Shown: in pieces, positions 1 to 7,211 of the stretch
How the letters are laid out: each line of letters starts with the position of its first letter
How positions within the stretch are numbered: the stretch's first letter is position 1
DNA from: a virus
Length of the DNA stretch: 23,109 bases
Direction: 5' to 3' (one strand)
Virus record (IMG/VR): IMGVR_UViG_3300030106_000436
Location: 1-23,109 of that record
The notes under the pieces: model-generated
What the model saw: the letters and a program-made list of their open reading frames with translations, nothing else
The model's database searches: none
Told to the model about the DNA's origin: nothing
Position numbers and translations under genes: made by a program

Positions 1-568
1 TGATGGACAAACAAACACAACCACATCAACAACAACAAATACTACTACTACCAATGGGTCAGATATACCCGTCAACTCAGCTAATGCACCTTCGTATTCA
101 GCTATGTCTCAAGATGTTTGTAGCATGGGTGTTAGTGGCTCTTTATCTACTCTTGGTGTTGGGATTTCTGGGGGCAAGCATTTTCGGGACCTTAATTGTG
201 AACGAATAAAATTATCTAAAGTTTTATACGACTATGGGATGAAAGTTGCTGCTGTGTCAATATTGTGTCAAGATGAACGAGTTTTTGAGGCAATGCTTAT
301 GGCAGGCACTCCTTGTCCTTTTGAAGGCAAGATTGGTAAAGATGCAATAGAGCAATGGAACAAGTATGATGTTGAAAGACCAGACTATGATTCTTATGTA
401 TCAAAACTTGAGACTAGATCAAAGATAGACGAAGAATTAGCAGAGATAGAAAGACAAGAAGAAGCTAAAAGAATAGCAGAAGAAAATGCAAAAAAATTGC
501 ATGAGTCAAAAAAAGAAGAAGAAAAAGAAGTTATTGAAGAACAACCCAAAATTAATGTGCATGAATGA
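1..568 (+). CDS. Partial uncharacterised phage protein (5' end outside window), Cys-containing with a Glu/Lys-rich tail
   Basis: The reading frame is open from base 2 to the TGA ending at 568, so the gene starts upstream; an internal ATG at 104 is not the likely start. The visible part begins with a Thr/Asn-rich, low-complexity linker (bases 5-60). A compact domain follows, with four cysteines and the segments DLNCERIKLS, MKVAAVSILCQDERV and AGTPCPFEGKIG. The last 50 or so residues are Glu/Lys/Ala-rich, probably helical or coiled coil. I recognise the NCERxKLS...CQDxRV...GTPCP pattern from uncharacterised marine-phage late genes but know no function for it. The even number of cysteines and the exported proteins encoded next door fit a secreted or virion-surface product, which is inference. 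It overlaps the next gene by ATGA (565-568), suggesting coupled translation. Confidence 0.8.
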   Translation, partial: DGQTNTTTSTTTNTTTTNGSDIPVNSANAPSYSAMSQDVCSMGVSGSLSTLGVGISGGKHFRDLNCERIKLSKVLYDYGMKVAAVSILCQDERVFEAMLMAGTPCPFEGKIGKDAIEQWNKYDVERPDYDSYVSKLETRSKIDEELAEIERQEEAKRIAEENAKKLHESKKEEEKEVIEEQPKINVHE

Positions 569-2298
569 GGTACTTATACTACAGCATATGGGTATCTATA
601 GCGATATCCTTTCTTTGCATATATAGCATAGGAAATGCCCAAACAGTAAATACAGGTAATATTCTTACTAACTCAACATTTGGAACAGGGAACACTACAA
701 CTACAACTGGTTGGTCAACCGATGGTAATGATGGTGTTCATACTCATGGTGCTTGGAATGGATTTCCATATCAAACAGGCATGGATGACAGTGGTGGTGT
801 ATTAGCATTTGAAGGGCATACAGAAGATAATGTATATCAAGATGTTGATTTAGTTGATGATGGTCATTTAACACAACAAGAAATTAATCAAGGCTTTACC
901 TCAACTATGGGGGCAGATGTATGGTTTTGGAATAGTATTGAAAACACACTTACCCTTAAACAAACTATTACAGGTTCTGATGGTTCAGTATCTACACAGG
1001 TTAGAGATATAAATGACAACGACCCTAATAGAAATTTTAATGGTGGTACGTTTACAAACTATACAAATGTTTACACTCAAGGCTCAAATACACAAACAGA
1101 TTTTACAATCAGAGCAGAGCTGTATAATGAAACTGCTGGCACAGCGTATGATAACTCTCATCGTGGTCCAGATGTAGATAATGTTTCTTTAAATATTACT
1201 TATACTGAGATACCTCCTATAAATGAAGAAACACAAGATGTTATAGATGATATTGATACAGATATTATTACTATAATAGATGACATACCAGAAGACTTTA
1301 ATTGGAACACAGATGATTTATACTTTGAAGAAGAGTATATAATTATTAGTGATGATTTTACATTTGATGAAATTTATTTTGAAGAAATTTATATAGACGA
1401 ATTACCTCCAATAGAAGAATTTGATATGGAGGTTTTTGAAGAAATGCCAGAAATAGAAATGGTATTTTTTGAAGAAGAGTTTTCTGAACCTATAATGGTT
1501 ACAGAAGAAATATTCACAGAGGAGTTTGAGGAGGACTTTACAGAATTTTTAGAAGAAACTGGCATGGAAGAAGATTTTATGGAGTTTCTGGAAGAAGAAG
1601 GTATTACAGCCGAAGAATTTTTTGAAGAGATAACTGAGGAGGAGTTCAATGATGAACTTACTGAGGAATCTTTTGAGGAGTTTGAAGAGCCACTGGAAGA
1701 GATCGCAACGGAGGAAGAAAGCGTTTCAGCGGTTGAGGATAATGAGACAGAAACAATGGATGAGGTTTCTGAATCAAATGAAGTAGAAGAAGAAAAAGAA
1801 GTAGCAAAAAATGAAACAACAGAGGAGGAGAAACCCGATAGCACAGAATCTGAGGAGTCCGATGTATCAACAGAAGAAAGTGGAGAGCAAGAAGATATAC
1901 AATCGGAAGAAGTCAACACAGACACTGAAATTGTTAAAGATATTACAGCTACTGAAACAAAATTAAAAAAGAATTTAAAAACAATAGCAAAACAAATTGC
2001 TAAAGTAACAAAAGAAACAACTAAGAACTTATCAAAAGAGGATTTATTTTTTAAGGGAAATGACCTCGATTCGTATACTCAAGTATCTTTTTACAAATCA
2101 AAAGACATTTACGATAATACGAATATGGGGTTGTTTCTCCAAACAGATTTATCAACATATTCTGTTGACATATATGTTAATGCATCTTTAAGTTCGTATA
2201 CAGAAAACGACCCTGTTGAGGTACACAGAGTCAAACTTAACAAAATACAAAGTAAAAAAAATAAAATACTAGCTGAACTGGAGGCATTAAAACAATGA
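565..2298 (+). CDS. Large secreted protein with an N-terminal beta-sandwich-like domain and a highly acidic middle
   Basis: 577 residues; function not recognised. Residues 1-25 look like a signal peptide: R2, a hydrophobic core at 8-22, and a cut after GNA in front of Q26. Residues 26-215 are Gly/Thr/Asn/Asp-rich and open with NILTNSTFGTG; with a GW segment and an ending near GPDVDNVSLNI, this resembles secreted carbohydrate-binding beta-sandwich domains, but only in pattern. Residues about 216-455 are extremely acidic; in places close to half the residues are Glu or Asp, with recurring EEF/FLEE/EEI units. A Lys-rich helix follows, then a folded-looking C-terminal domain (about 495-577) with SFYKSKDIY, TENDPVEVH and a helical end. 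The mature protein has no cysteine. It starts by ATGA overlap with the previous gene and ends by ATGA overlap with the next. It may be a virion appendage, an envelope protein or a cation-binding factor; none of these is shown. Confidence 0.85.
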   Translation: MRYLYYSIWVSIAISFLCIYSIGNAQTVNTGNILTNSTFGTGNTTTTTGWSTDGNDGVHTHGAWNGFPYQTGMDDSGGVLAFEGHTEDNVYQDVDLVDDGHLTQQEINQGFTSTMGADVWFWNSIENTLTLKQTITGSDGSVSTQVRDINDNDPNRNFNGGTFTNYTNVYTQGSNTQTDFTIRAELYNETAGTAYDNSHRGPDVDNVSLNITYTEIPPINEETQDVIDDIDTDIITIIDDIPEDFNWNTDDLYFEEEYIIISDDFTFDEIYFEEIYIDELPPIEEFDMEVFEEMPEIEMVFFEEEFSEPIMVTEEIFTEEFEEDFTEFLEETGMEEDFMEFLEEEGITAEEFFEEITEEEFNDELTEESFEEFEEPLEEIATEEESVSAVEDNETETMDEVSESNEVEEEKEVAKNETTEEEKPDSTESEESDVSTEESGEQEDIQSEEVNTDTEIVKDITATETKLKKNLKTIAKQIAKVTKETTKNLSKEDLFFKGNDLDSYTQVSFYKSKDIYDNTNMGLFLQTDLSTYSVDIYVNASLSSYTENDPVEVHRVKLNKIQSKKNKILAELEALKQ

Positions 2299-2813
2299 AA
2301 ATTATAGAAAAATTAAGTACATATGCTGCACTAATCGGAGTTATAGGAGCTATAGGTGGAGGTTTTTACACATGGGGTCAGTTTAATTTAAGATTAGATC
2401 AAATAGAAAATAAAGAATTTGTAGTAAACGAAACTGTAGATTTAACAGATATAGAGGTAAAATTAAAAGAATTAGAAACAACAATTATTAATATGGATAA
2501 TGATGTATTAGATAATTTAAGAAATGACATTGCAGGTAACAGCAATAATATTAAGGATATTACACAAGACATAATTAAAGACATTAAAGTAATACAATCT
2601 GTTTTAGCTAATGCAGCATCTACCGATGACATAGATAAATTAGATAAAAAATTACGCACACCTATAAAAGAATTAGAAGAGTATGCTTGGGAGTTAGAAG
2701 AGGATATAGAGGAAAATTCTAAAGGTATAGCAATTATAAAAAAAGAAAATGAATTACAAGATGTGCAGATAGAAGAAATAAAACTATCTACATCTAATCC
2801 GTTAGGTGGATGA
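2295..2813 (+). CDS. Membrane-anchored coiled-coil protein
   Basis: 172 residues. One hydrophobic segment (about 9-27, AALIGVIGAIGGGFYTWG) follows a short, Lys-containing N-terminus. The rest is polar, heptad-like helix rich in Glu, Lys, Asp, Ile and Leu, running to nearly residue 165. The likely topology is type II, with an inner-membrane N-terminal anchor and a long periplasmic coiled coil. That is the architecture of phage inner-membrane spanins (i-spanins) but also of many unrelated tethered proteins. There is no cysteine and no recognised domain. The start overlaps the preceding stop (ATGA, 2295-2298), and its own stop overlaps the start of the next gene. That neighbour has the same architecture, so the two may act together. 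Function is unproven. Confidence 0.85.
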   Translation: MKIIEKLSTYAALIGVIGAIGGGFYTWGQFNLRLDQIENKEFVVNETVDLTDIEVKLKELETTIINMDNDVLDNLRNDIAGNSNNIKDITQDIIKDIKVIQSVLANAASTDDIDKLDKKLRTPIKELEEYAWELEEDIEENSKGIAIIKKENELQDVQIEEIKLSTSNPLGG

Positions 2814-3175
2814 TGAAAGTATCTGAGCAAACAAATGTGCAGATGCCACTTAAAACAGTTGTAAGCCTCATCACACTCGTTGCTGTTGGAACGTGGGCAT
2901 ATTTTGGTTTAATTCAAAGAATTACAGAACTTGAAACATCTAAACAATTAATGGAGGCTGACTTACTTAAAGCGGCTGACCAAAAACCTATAGATATGGA
3001 GCAGACAATGTTGGTGGAGTGGCTAGCGAAAAATCAAGAGGGTATTCAAAAAGAAATGGAATCAATGATGAATAATAGAGTTAATATTGATTTTTTAAAA
3101 GATCAAGTTTCTAAATTACAAAAGGATGTTGAAGAATTAAAAGATAAAATAAGAGCAAGTAATGGAAGTTATTAG
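2810..3175 (+). CDS. Second membrane-anchored coiled-coil protein
   Basis: 121 residues. A hydrophobic segment at about 14-34 (LKTVVSLITLVAVGTWAYFG) is followed by a helix-forming, charged region to the C-terminus. The last 35 residues (FLKDQVSKLQKDVEELKDK) look like a strong coiled coil. I recognise the LKTVVSL...TWAYFG anchor followed by a coiled coil as a recurring small family in marine phages, without a known role. The start is the ATG at 2810 overlapping the previous TGA; a second ATG follows immediately at 2813. A lysis role (i-spanin or antiholin) is possible from topology. However, no lipobox-bearing outer-membrane spanin is found in the alternative frames beside it. Confidence 0.85.
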   Translation: MMKVSEQTNVQMPLKTVVSLITLVAVGTWAYFGLIQRITELETSKQLMEADLLKAADQKPIDMEQTMLVEWLAKNQEGIQKEMESMMNNRVNIDFLKDQVSKLQKDVEELKDKIRASNGSY

Positions 3176-3470
3176 TATAATAGTAATGTTTCTTTTTGGA
3201 AACATGAATGATACAGAAAATAAAATGACGCAATATATCCCTATGGAAAATTTGTCATCTTGTTTAAAAGAAAAAAGAATACTTGCAAGAAATAAAGAAT
3301 TTGAAAAAGATGCTTTTTGTAGTGAAGCTATTGTAGAAATTAAAGATGGGGAAGTTATAGCTTTATATAATGAAGTACCAGAAGGAGCAACAATAGTACA
3401 AAAAGATATTAGTAAGAAGGCTTTTGAAAGGTGGACACTTAAAGCAAAAGAAAAATGGAATAAAAAATGA
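3162..3470 (+). CDS. Small, probably exported protein with two cysteines
   Basis: 102 residues. A short hydrophobic N-terminus (residues 3-13, VISIIVMFLFG) could be a weak signal sequence or anchor; E2 and the lack of a Lys/Arg make it atypical. The remainder is charged, with cysteines at 34 and 53 that could form a disulfide if exported. The arrangement (hydrophobic start, a YI pair at 25-26, Cys about eight residues later, second Cys after an aromatic) resembles the next, shorter gene, so the two may be distant paralogues. The start lies inside the previous gene (14-base overlap), and the stop overlaps the following ATG. No domain is recognised. An intracellular protein whose first residues merely happen to be hydrophobic cannot be excluded. 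Confidence 0.75.
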   Translation: MEVISIIVMFLFGNMNDTENKMTQYIPMENLSSCLKEKRILARNKEFEKDAFCSEAIVEIKDGEVIALYNEVPEGATIVQKDISKKAFERWTLKAKEKWNKK

Positions 3471-3703
3471 TGAAGATATGGTTTATGTTAGTTTTGTTTT
3501 CTTTTCCTAATGCACCATCTGTAAAATATAATGGATACATATACGCAACTGAAGGAGATTGTGAATTTGCAAGATACGAAATACAAGAGTCTTACAATAA
3601 TAAATCAGAGGAATATAAAGCTATTACAAAGGTAGATTCATACTGTGTAGAGTTTGAAAGTTTTCCATTAACAATTTTAAACAAAATTAATTTAGGAGTA
3701 TAG
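3467..3703 (+). CDS. Small exported protein with two cysteines
   Basis: 78 residues. The N-terminus MMKIWFMLVLFSFPNAPS is a good signal-peptide candidate: Lys at 3, hydrophobic core 4-13, possible cut near 16-18. The short mature part holds Cys32 and Cys60, many Tyr/Glu residues and a YIY pair before the first Cys. The gene overlaps the previous one by four bases and ends two bases before the tail-fibre gene; an AGGAG site for that gene lies inside its last codons. There is no lipobox (no Cys near the signal cut), so it is not an obvious outer-membrane spanin. A small periplasmic disulfide-bonded protein is the simplest reading, with function unknown. Confidence 0.75.
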   Translation: MMKIWFMLVLFSFPNAPSVKYNGYIYATEGDCEFARYEIQESYNNKSEEYKAITKVDSYCVEFESFPLTILNKINLGV

Positions 3704-3704
3704 A

Positions 3705-4763
3705 ATGGCTTCCACATTTACGACAAGATTACGATTAGAAAAACAAGCTACGGGTGAAAATGCAAACACCTGGGGTGACAAAACAAATACTAACTTTGAT
3801 TTAATAGATGAATCAATAAATGGTTATGCATCTAAAAGTGTAGCTGGTAGTTCTGATGTAACTTTAACAAATAGTAACGCTACAGCCGATGAGTCTAGAC
3901 AAAAGGTTTTAGAATTTACTGGTACACTAACTGGCAACATAAATGTATTATTACCAACTGTAGAGTCTAATTACGTTGTATTTAATAACACAGCAGGTAG
4001 TTATACACTTACAGTTGCTACAACAGGAAACACTGGCACTGGAACTGCTGTAACACAAGGCTCTCATGCCTTAATGTATTCTAATGGTACTTTTGTAAAA
4101 GATATATTTGCAACTGGTATTAACAATCTTGTTTGTAAAGGAACATTAAATGTTGCTGGTGCAGTAGAATTAGATGGTGGTAACGTAACTATAAATGAAA
4201 GTTCTGCTAGCGTAGATTTTAGAGTAGAATCAAATGGAAACACACACGCTTTGTTCGTTGATGGTTCAGAGGATAAAGTAGGTATTTTAAACAGTAGTCC
4301 TTCTGTTGCCTTAGATGTAACTGGTGCAATAACAGCATCAACAACAATAACTGGTAATTTGTTTTCTGGTTCTGGACAAGACATTAAAGATACAGTTCCT
4401 GCTGGTGGTATTATTATGGCTGGTTTTGCTAGTGAACCTACAAAGTCAGATAGTTCTACAAAAAGATATTTATTATGTAATGCACAAGCTGTTAGCAGGT
4501 CAACTTACTCTGCATTGTTTTCTGCAATAGGAACTACATATGGAACAGGTGATGGTTCATCTACATTTAACTTACCAGACTTACAAGGTAGAACTGCAAT
4601 AGGTTCTGGTTCTGGTTCTGGTTTATCATCTAGAAGTTTAGGTGCTACTGGTGGTTTTGAAACTACGCAAAGTGGTAGTAATTTAGGTTCTGGTAGTGAC
4701 TTTAGTAATTCATTAATGCAACCATTTACTGTTGTTAATTTCTTTATTGCTACAGGTCTATAA
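3705..4763 (+). CDS. Tail fibre protein with phage tail-collar domain
   Basis: 352 residues. The first 40 residues (FTTRLRLEKQATGENANTWG...NFDLIDESI) match the start common in phage fibre proteins that attach to the tail. The middle (about 45-225) is Thr/Ser/Gly/Val-rich and beta-like, as in trimeric fibre shafts. A collar domain (Phage_Tail_Collar type) begins near residue 230: PAGGIIMAGF, then LLCNAQAVSRSTYSALF, GTTYGTGDGSSTFNLPDLQG. The end (MQPFTVVNFFIATG) is the usual hydrophobic terminal strand. The role is host recognition at the distal tail, known for the family. The start is supported by AGGAG at 3694-3698, six bases upstream of ATG. A GGTTCT triplet repeat (4602-4619) encodes a GSGSGSG hinge after the collar core. 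Confidence 0.9.
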   Translation: MASTFTTRLRLEKQATGENANTWGDKTNTNFDLIDESINGYASKSVAGSSDVTLTNSNATADESRQKVLEFTGTLTGNINVLLPTVESNYVVFNNTAGSYTLTVATTGNTGTGTAVTQGSHALMYSNGTFVKDIFATGINNLVCKGTLNVAGAVELDGGNVTINESSASVDFRVESNGNTHALFVDGSEDKVGILNSSPSVALDVTGAITASTTITGNLFSGSGQDIKDTVPAGGIIMAGFASEPTKSDSSTKRYLLCNAQAVSRSTYSALFSAIGTTYGTGDGSSTFNLPDLQGRTAIGSGSGSGLSSRSLGATGGFETTQSGSNLGSGSDFSNSLMQPFTVVNFFIATGL

Positions 4764-6595
4764 TGCCATATACTAAAATAGAGTTTGGACCAGGATTTGA
4801 TAAACAAAATACTGACATAACTAATAAAGGTAAATGGATAGAGGGTGATAAAGTAAGATTTAGATATCAATATCCAGAAAAAATAGGTGGATGGGAAAAA
4901 GTTTCTACTACTGAATTTATTGGTGTGGCAAGAGCACAATTAGCTTGGAACTCTTTAGATGGCACTGCTTACGATGCTTTAGGAACTAACAAAAAATTAT
5001 ACATTTATAACGAAGGTGTTTTCTTTGATGCAACACCAACAAGATTAGATGCTGATATTACATCATGTTTTACAACTACTGATGGTTCTTCTATTTTTAC
5101 AGTAACTCATAGTAGTCATGGTGCAAGTGAAGGAGATTATGTTACCATATCATCAACAAGTGCAACTATTGGCGGAGTAGCTGCAACAACAGTAGACGGA
5201 GAATATGAAATTCAATCAGTTCCTACCCTTAATACTTATACTATTGATGTTGGCACTAACGCCTCATCTGCTGTATCAACTACAGGTAATTGCACAGTAC
5301 AGTATGAAATTACCGCAGGTAGAGACAGAGCATTATCTGGTTATGGATGGGGAACTGGAACTTGGAACTCAGCACAAACTTGGGATTCACCAAACACAGC
5401 AAGCTCGGTAATTATTGCACTTCGTAACTGGGCGATAGATAACTGGGGTGAAGACATATTAGCTTTAGATGTTGATGGTAAATTATTTATTTGGAATACA
5501 TCTGGTGGTGTATTAACTGCTACTAATGTAGCTACACAGGTTTCTAATGCACCAACTAAAAGTAAATTTATGTTAGTGTCAAACCCAGACAGACACGTTA
5601 TATGTTTTGGAACTGAAACAACAATAGGTCAAAGTTCAACACAAGACCCAATGTTTATTCGTTGGTCATCACAAGATGATGAAACAGATTGGACACCTAC
5701 AGCAACAAACAGTTCTGGTTCACAACGTATAGTTGGTGGTAGTGAGATTGTTACTGCAATAAGAACGAGAGGTCAGATATTAATTTTAACAGATACCTCT
5801 GCACATGGTATGTCATTCATTGGAGCACCTTTTGTATTTGGTTTTCAACAACTAGGTTCTAACTGTGGCTCTATAAGTCCACACTCTGCTATAGATGTAA
5901 ATGGTGTAGCATACTGGATGGGTAGTGATGCTTTCTTTGTCTTTGATGGCACAGTAAGAAAATTACCTTGTACTGTTGAGGACTTTGTTTTTGATGAAAT
6001 AGATACTACACAATACGAACAAGTGTTTGCAGGTTCTAATTCTGCATTTGGTGAAGTATGGTGGTTCTATTGTTCTACTGCATCTAACCAAGTAGACAAG
6101 TATGTTATATGGAACTACCAAGAAAATCTTTGGTATACTGGTAGTTTAGATCGTAGCACATGGATAGACTCTGGTACTTATCCTTTACCATATGCTACTA
6201 AATACGATGGTACTAATTCAACACTTTTTATACATGAGTCTGGCAAAGACGATGATGGTTCTACAATGACATCATTTATAGAAAGTGGTGATTTTGATAT
6301 TGGAACTGGTGATGACATTATGTTCGTAAACAAAGTTATACCAGATTTTAAAAATCAAGTTGGTAATGTAAATATAACTTTAAAATCTAGATATTTTCCT
6401 ACAGATACACAAACATCTAAAGGACCTTTTTTCTATAATACTTCTAGCACAAAGATAAACACTAGAACTAGAGGTAGACAAGTTGCTTTACGAATTGAAA
6501 GCAATGGTTATAATAATCTTAACAATGATGCGACTGGAGAAGATTGGAGGTTTGGTACTTTCCGCTTCGAGGTTCAACCAGATGGTAAAAGATGA
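4763..6595 (+). CDS. P22 gp10-like tail / packaged-DNA stabilisation protein
   Basis: 610 residues. The start (KIEFGPGFDKQNTD...GDKVRFR...PEKIGGWEKV, residues 5-46) and the later block NCGSISPHSAIDVNGVAYWM (about 367 on), followed by FFVFDGTVRKLPC, are typical of a protein widely annotated in podovirus-like phages as the packaged-DNA stabilisation protein or gp10-type tail hub. The repeated Trp/Gly-rich strands (YVIWNYQENLWYTG, EVWWFYCST) fit a beta-propeller-like body. It would sit below the portal and connect to the tail. The ATG overlaps the tail-fibre stop (TAATG), and the stop overlaps the next start. Family membership is by sequence pattern; the name gp10-like is the less certain part. 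Confidence 0.8.
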   Translation: MPYTKIEFGPGFDKQNTDITNKGKWIEGDKVRFRYQYPEKIGGWEKVSTTEFIGVARAQLAWNSLDGTAYDALGTNKKLYIYNEGVFFDATPTRLDADITSCFTTTDGSSIFTVTHSSHGASEGDYVTISSTSATIGGVAATTVDGEYEIQSVPTLNTYTIDVGTNASSAVSTTGNCTVQYEITAGRDRALSGYGWGTGTWNSAQTWDSPNTASSVIIALRNWAIDNWGEDILALDVDGKLFIWNTSGGVLTATNVATQVSNAPTKSKFMLVSNPDRHVICFGTETTIGQSSTQDPMFIRWSSQDDETDWTPTATNSSGSQRIVGGSEIVTAIRTRGQILILTDTSAHGMSFIGAPFVFGFQQLGSNCGSISPHSAIDVNGVAYWMGSDAFFVFDGTVRKLPCTVEDFVFDEIDTTQYEQVFAGSNSAFGEVWWFYCSTASNQVDKYVIWNYQENLWYTGSLDRSTWIDSGTYPLPYATKYDGTNSTLFIHESGKDDDGSTMTSFIESGDFDIGTGDDIMFVNKVIPDFKNQVGNVNITLKSRYFPTDTQTSKGPFFYNTSSTKINTRTRGRQVALRIESNGYNNLNNDATGEDWRFGTFRFEVQPDGKR

Positions 6596-6786
6596 AAAAA
6601 AAATCTAAAAGAAAATTTGCACCTGTTCCTAAAACTAAAAAGGGAACTCCAACAAAATATGTTCGTGGTGCTAAAAATCCAAAAGCTAGAGAAAGAGAAA
6701 TAATGCGTACAAAAAAATTGTACAAACAAGGTAAACTTACTCCAGCTATGATGGATGCAATAAGTAAAAGGAGAAGTAAAGGATGA
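6592..6786 (+). CDS. Small basic phage protein
   Basis: 64 residues, very rich in Lys and Arg, with few acids. It opens with MKKKSKRKF and carries TKKGTPTKYVRGAKNPKARE and LTPAMMDAISKRRSK. This pattern recurs as a short late gene in marine phages; I know no function for it. It starts in an ATGA overlap with the gp10-like gene and ends in an ATGA overlap with the next. The start codon is followed by a run of nine A residues (6594 onward). It is the first member of a cassette of tiny, mostly basic proteins. Nucleic-acid binding or a minor virion role is a guess from charge alone. Confidence 0.8.
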   Translation: MKKKSKRKFAPVPKTKKGTPTKYVRGAKNPKAREREIMRTKKLYKQGKLTPAMMDAISKRRSKG

Positions 6787-7022
6787 GTAAATCAGCAGTT
6801 GTTAACAAATATGCAAAATCAAGTGGTATTTCTAAATCAACATTAAGTAAAGTTTATCAAAGAGGATTAGGAGCTTATTACTCTCAAGGTTCAAGACCAG
6901 GTGTCAGTGCACATCAATGGGCAGCAGGGCGTGTGCGTTCCTATGCTACTGGTAAAGGTGGAGCTAGAAAAGCTGATGCTGATCTTAGACGAGGTGGAAA
7001 GAAAAAAACTAAAAAGAAATAA
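6783..7022 (+). CDS. DUF5824-like small phage protein
   Basis: 79 residues. The core YQRGLGAYYSQGSRPGVSAH followed by QWAAGRV (residues about 25-51) matches the signature of the DUF5824 family (RG-GAY-S-SRPGVS-QWA-RV), a conserved phage domain without a known role. The family usually continues with a Lys-rich stretch and a 'DaDL' element; here DADLRRGGKKKTKKK is present. The N-terminal part (VNKYAKSSGISKSTLSKVY) could form a small helical unit. It is coupled to the previous gene by ATGA. Downstream lies an AAGGAG site (7021-7026) serving a 12-codon ORF. The family assignment is from memory of the motif. Confidence 0.8.
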   Translation: MSKSAVVNKYAKSSGISKSTLSKVYQRGLGAYYSQGSRPGVSAHQWAAGRVRSYATGKGGARKADADLRRGGKKKTKKK

Positions 7023-7026
7023 GGAG
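7021..7026 (+). promoter_or_regulatory. Strong ribosome binding site before a 12-codon ORF
   Basis: AAGGAG overlaps the stop of the preceding gene and lies five bases before an ATG at 7032. It is one of the best Shine-Dalgarno sites in the window, and its start codon opens an ORF of only 12 codons. Confidence 0.55.
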
Positions 7027-7031
7027 AAAAT

Positions 7032-7070
7032 ATGTGCGAGTATTGTGACGGAACTTGTTTAATAAAGTAG
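7032..7070 (+). CDS. 12-residue Cys-rich peptide ORF
   Basis: ATG at 7032 reads MCEYCDGTCLIK and stops at TAG (7068-7070). It sits five bases after an AAGGAG site, in a gap between two conserved small genes, and ends six bases before the next ATG. Three of its twelve residues are Cys (C2, C5, C9), giving a CxxCxxxC spacing that could bind a metal. Alternatively it is only a leader that keeps ribosomes moving through the gap to the next gene. No homologue can be claimed from sequence alone. The strong ribosome binding site is the main reason to list it. Confidence 0.4.
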   Translation: MCEYCDGTCLIK

Positions 7071-7076
7071 GTAAGT

Positions 7077-7211
7077 ATGAGAAAAGGATTATATGCAAAC
7101 ATTCACGCTAAAAGAAAACGTGGAGAAAAGATGAGAAAGAAAGGTGCTAAAGGTGCACCCACTGCTGCAAACTTTAGAAGAGCAGCAATGACAGTTAGAA
7201 AGAAAAAATGA
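7077..7211 (+). CDS. Tiny highly basic 'GLYAN' phage protein
   Basis: 44 residues, 17 of them Lys or Arg and only one acidic. It starts MRKGLYANIHAKRKRGEKM and carries KGAPTAANFRRAA. This is a recurring small-protein pattern in marine and other environmental phages (GLYANIHAKRKR, then SKGAPTA-F). No function is known to me. The stop (TGA 7209-7211) overlaps the next ATG (7208), so the two are coupled. The GLYAN element recurs near the start of the 620-residue protein at 9983 (KGGLYANLGNYK), hinting at a shared interaction or targeting motif. A role as a DNA-binding or minor virion protein is inferred from charge only. Confidence 0.75.
   Translation: MRKGLYANIHAKRKRGEKMRKKGAKGAPTAANFRRAAMTVRKKK

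Noticed and set aside
3-209. Plus-strand 68-residue frame with a hydrophobic end
   Set aside because: It lies over the partial gene, whose frame continues from the window edge and carries conserved segments; the hydrophobic stretch is a frame artefact.
1389-1925. 178-residue Ser-rich minus-strand reading frame
   Set aside because: It is the reverse reading of the GAA/GAG-rich acidic segment; low-complexity Ser/Ser-Val composition and no ribosome binding site show it is a shadow.
3162-3703. Outer-membrane spanin candidates
   Set aside because: Neither product has a lipobox Cys near its signal region; the cysteines are at residues 34/53 and 32/60.
4602-4625. GGTTCT triplet repeat as a variable-number switch
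   Set aside because: Only three units, in frame, encoding a Gly-Ser hinge typical of collar proteins; copy changes would not shift the frame.
3705-4763. Diversity-generating retroelement target in the tail fibre
   Set aside because: No template repeat or reverse transcriptase is present in the window.
6590-6605. A-run at the gp10-like gene end as a programmed frameshift site
   Set aside because: The A-run follows the TGA stop, so ribosomes terminating there have not read it; a plain ATGA overlap explains the arrangement.
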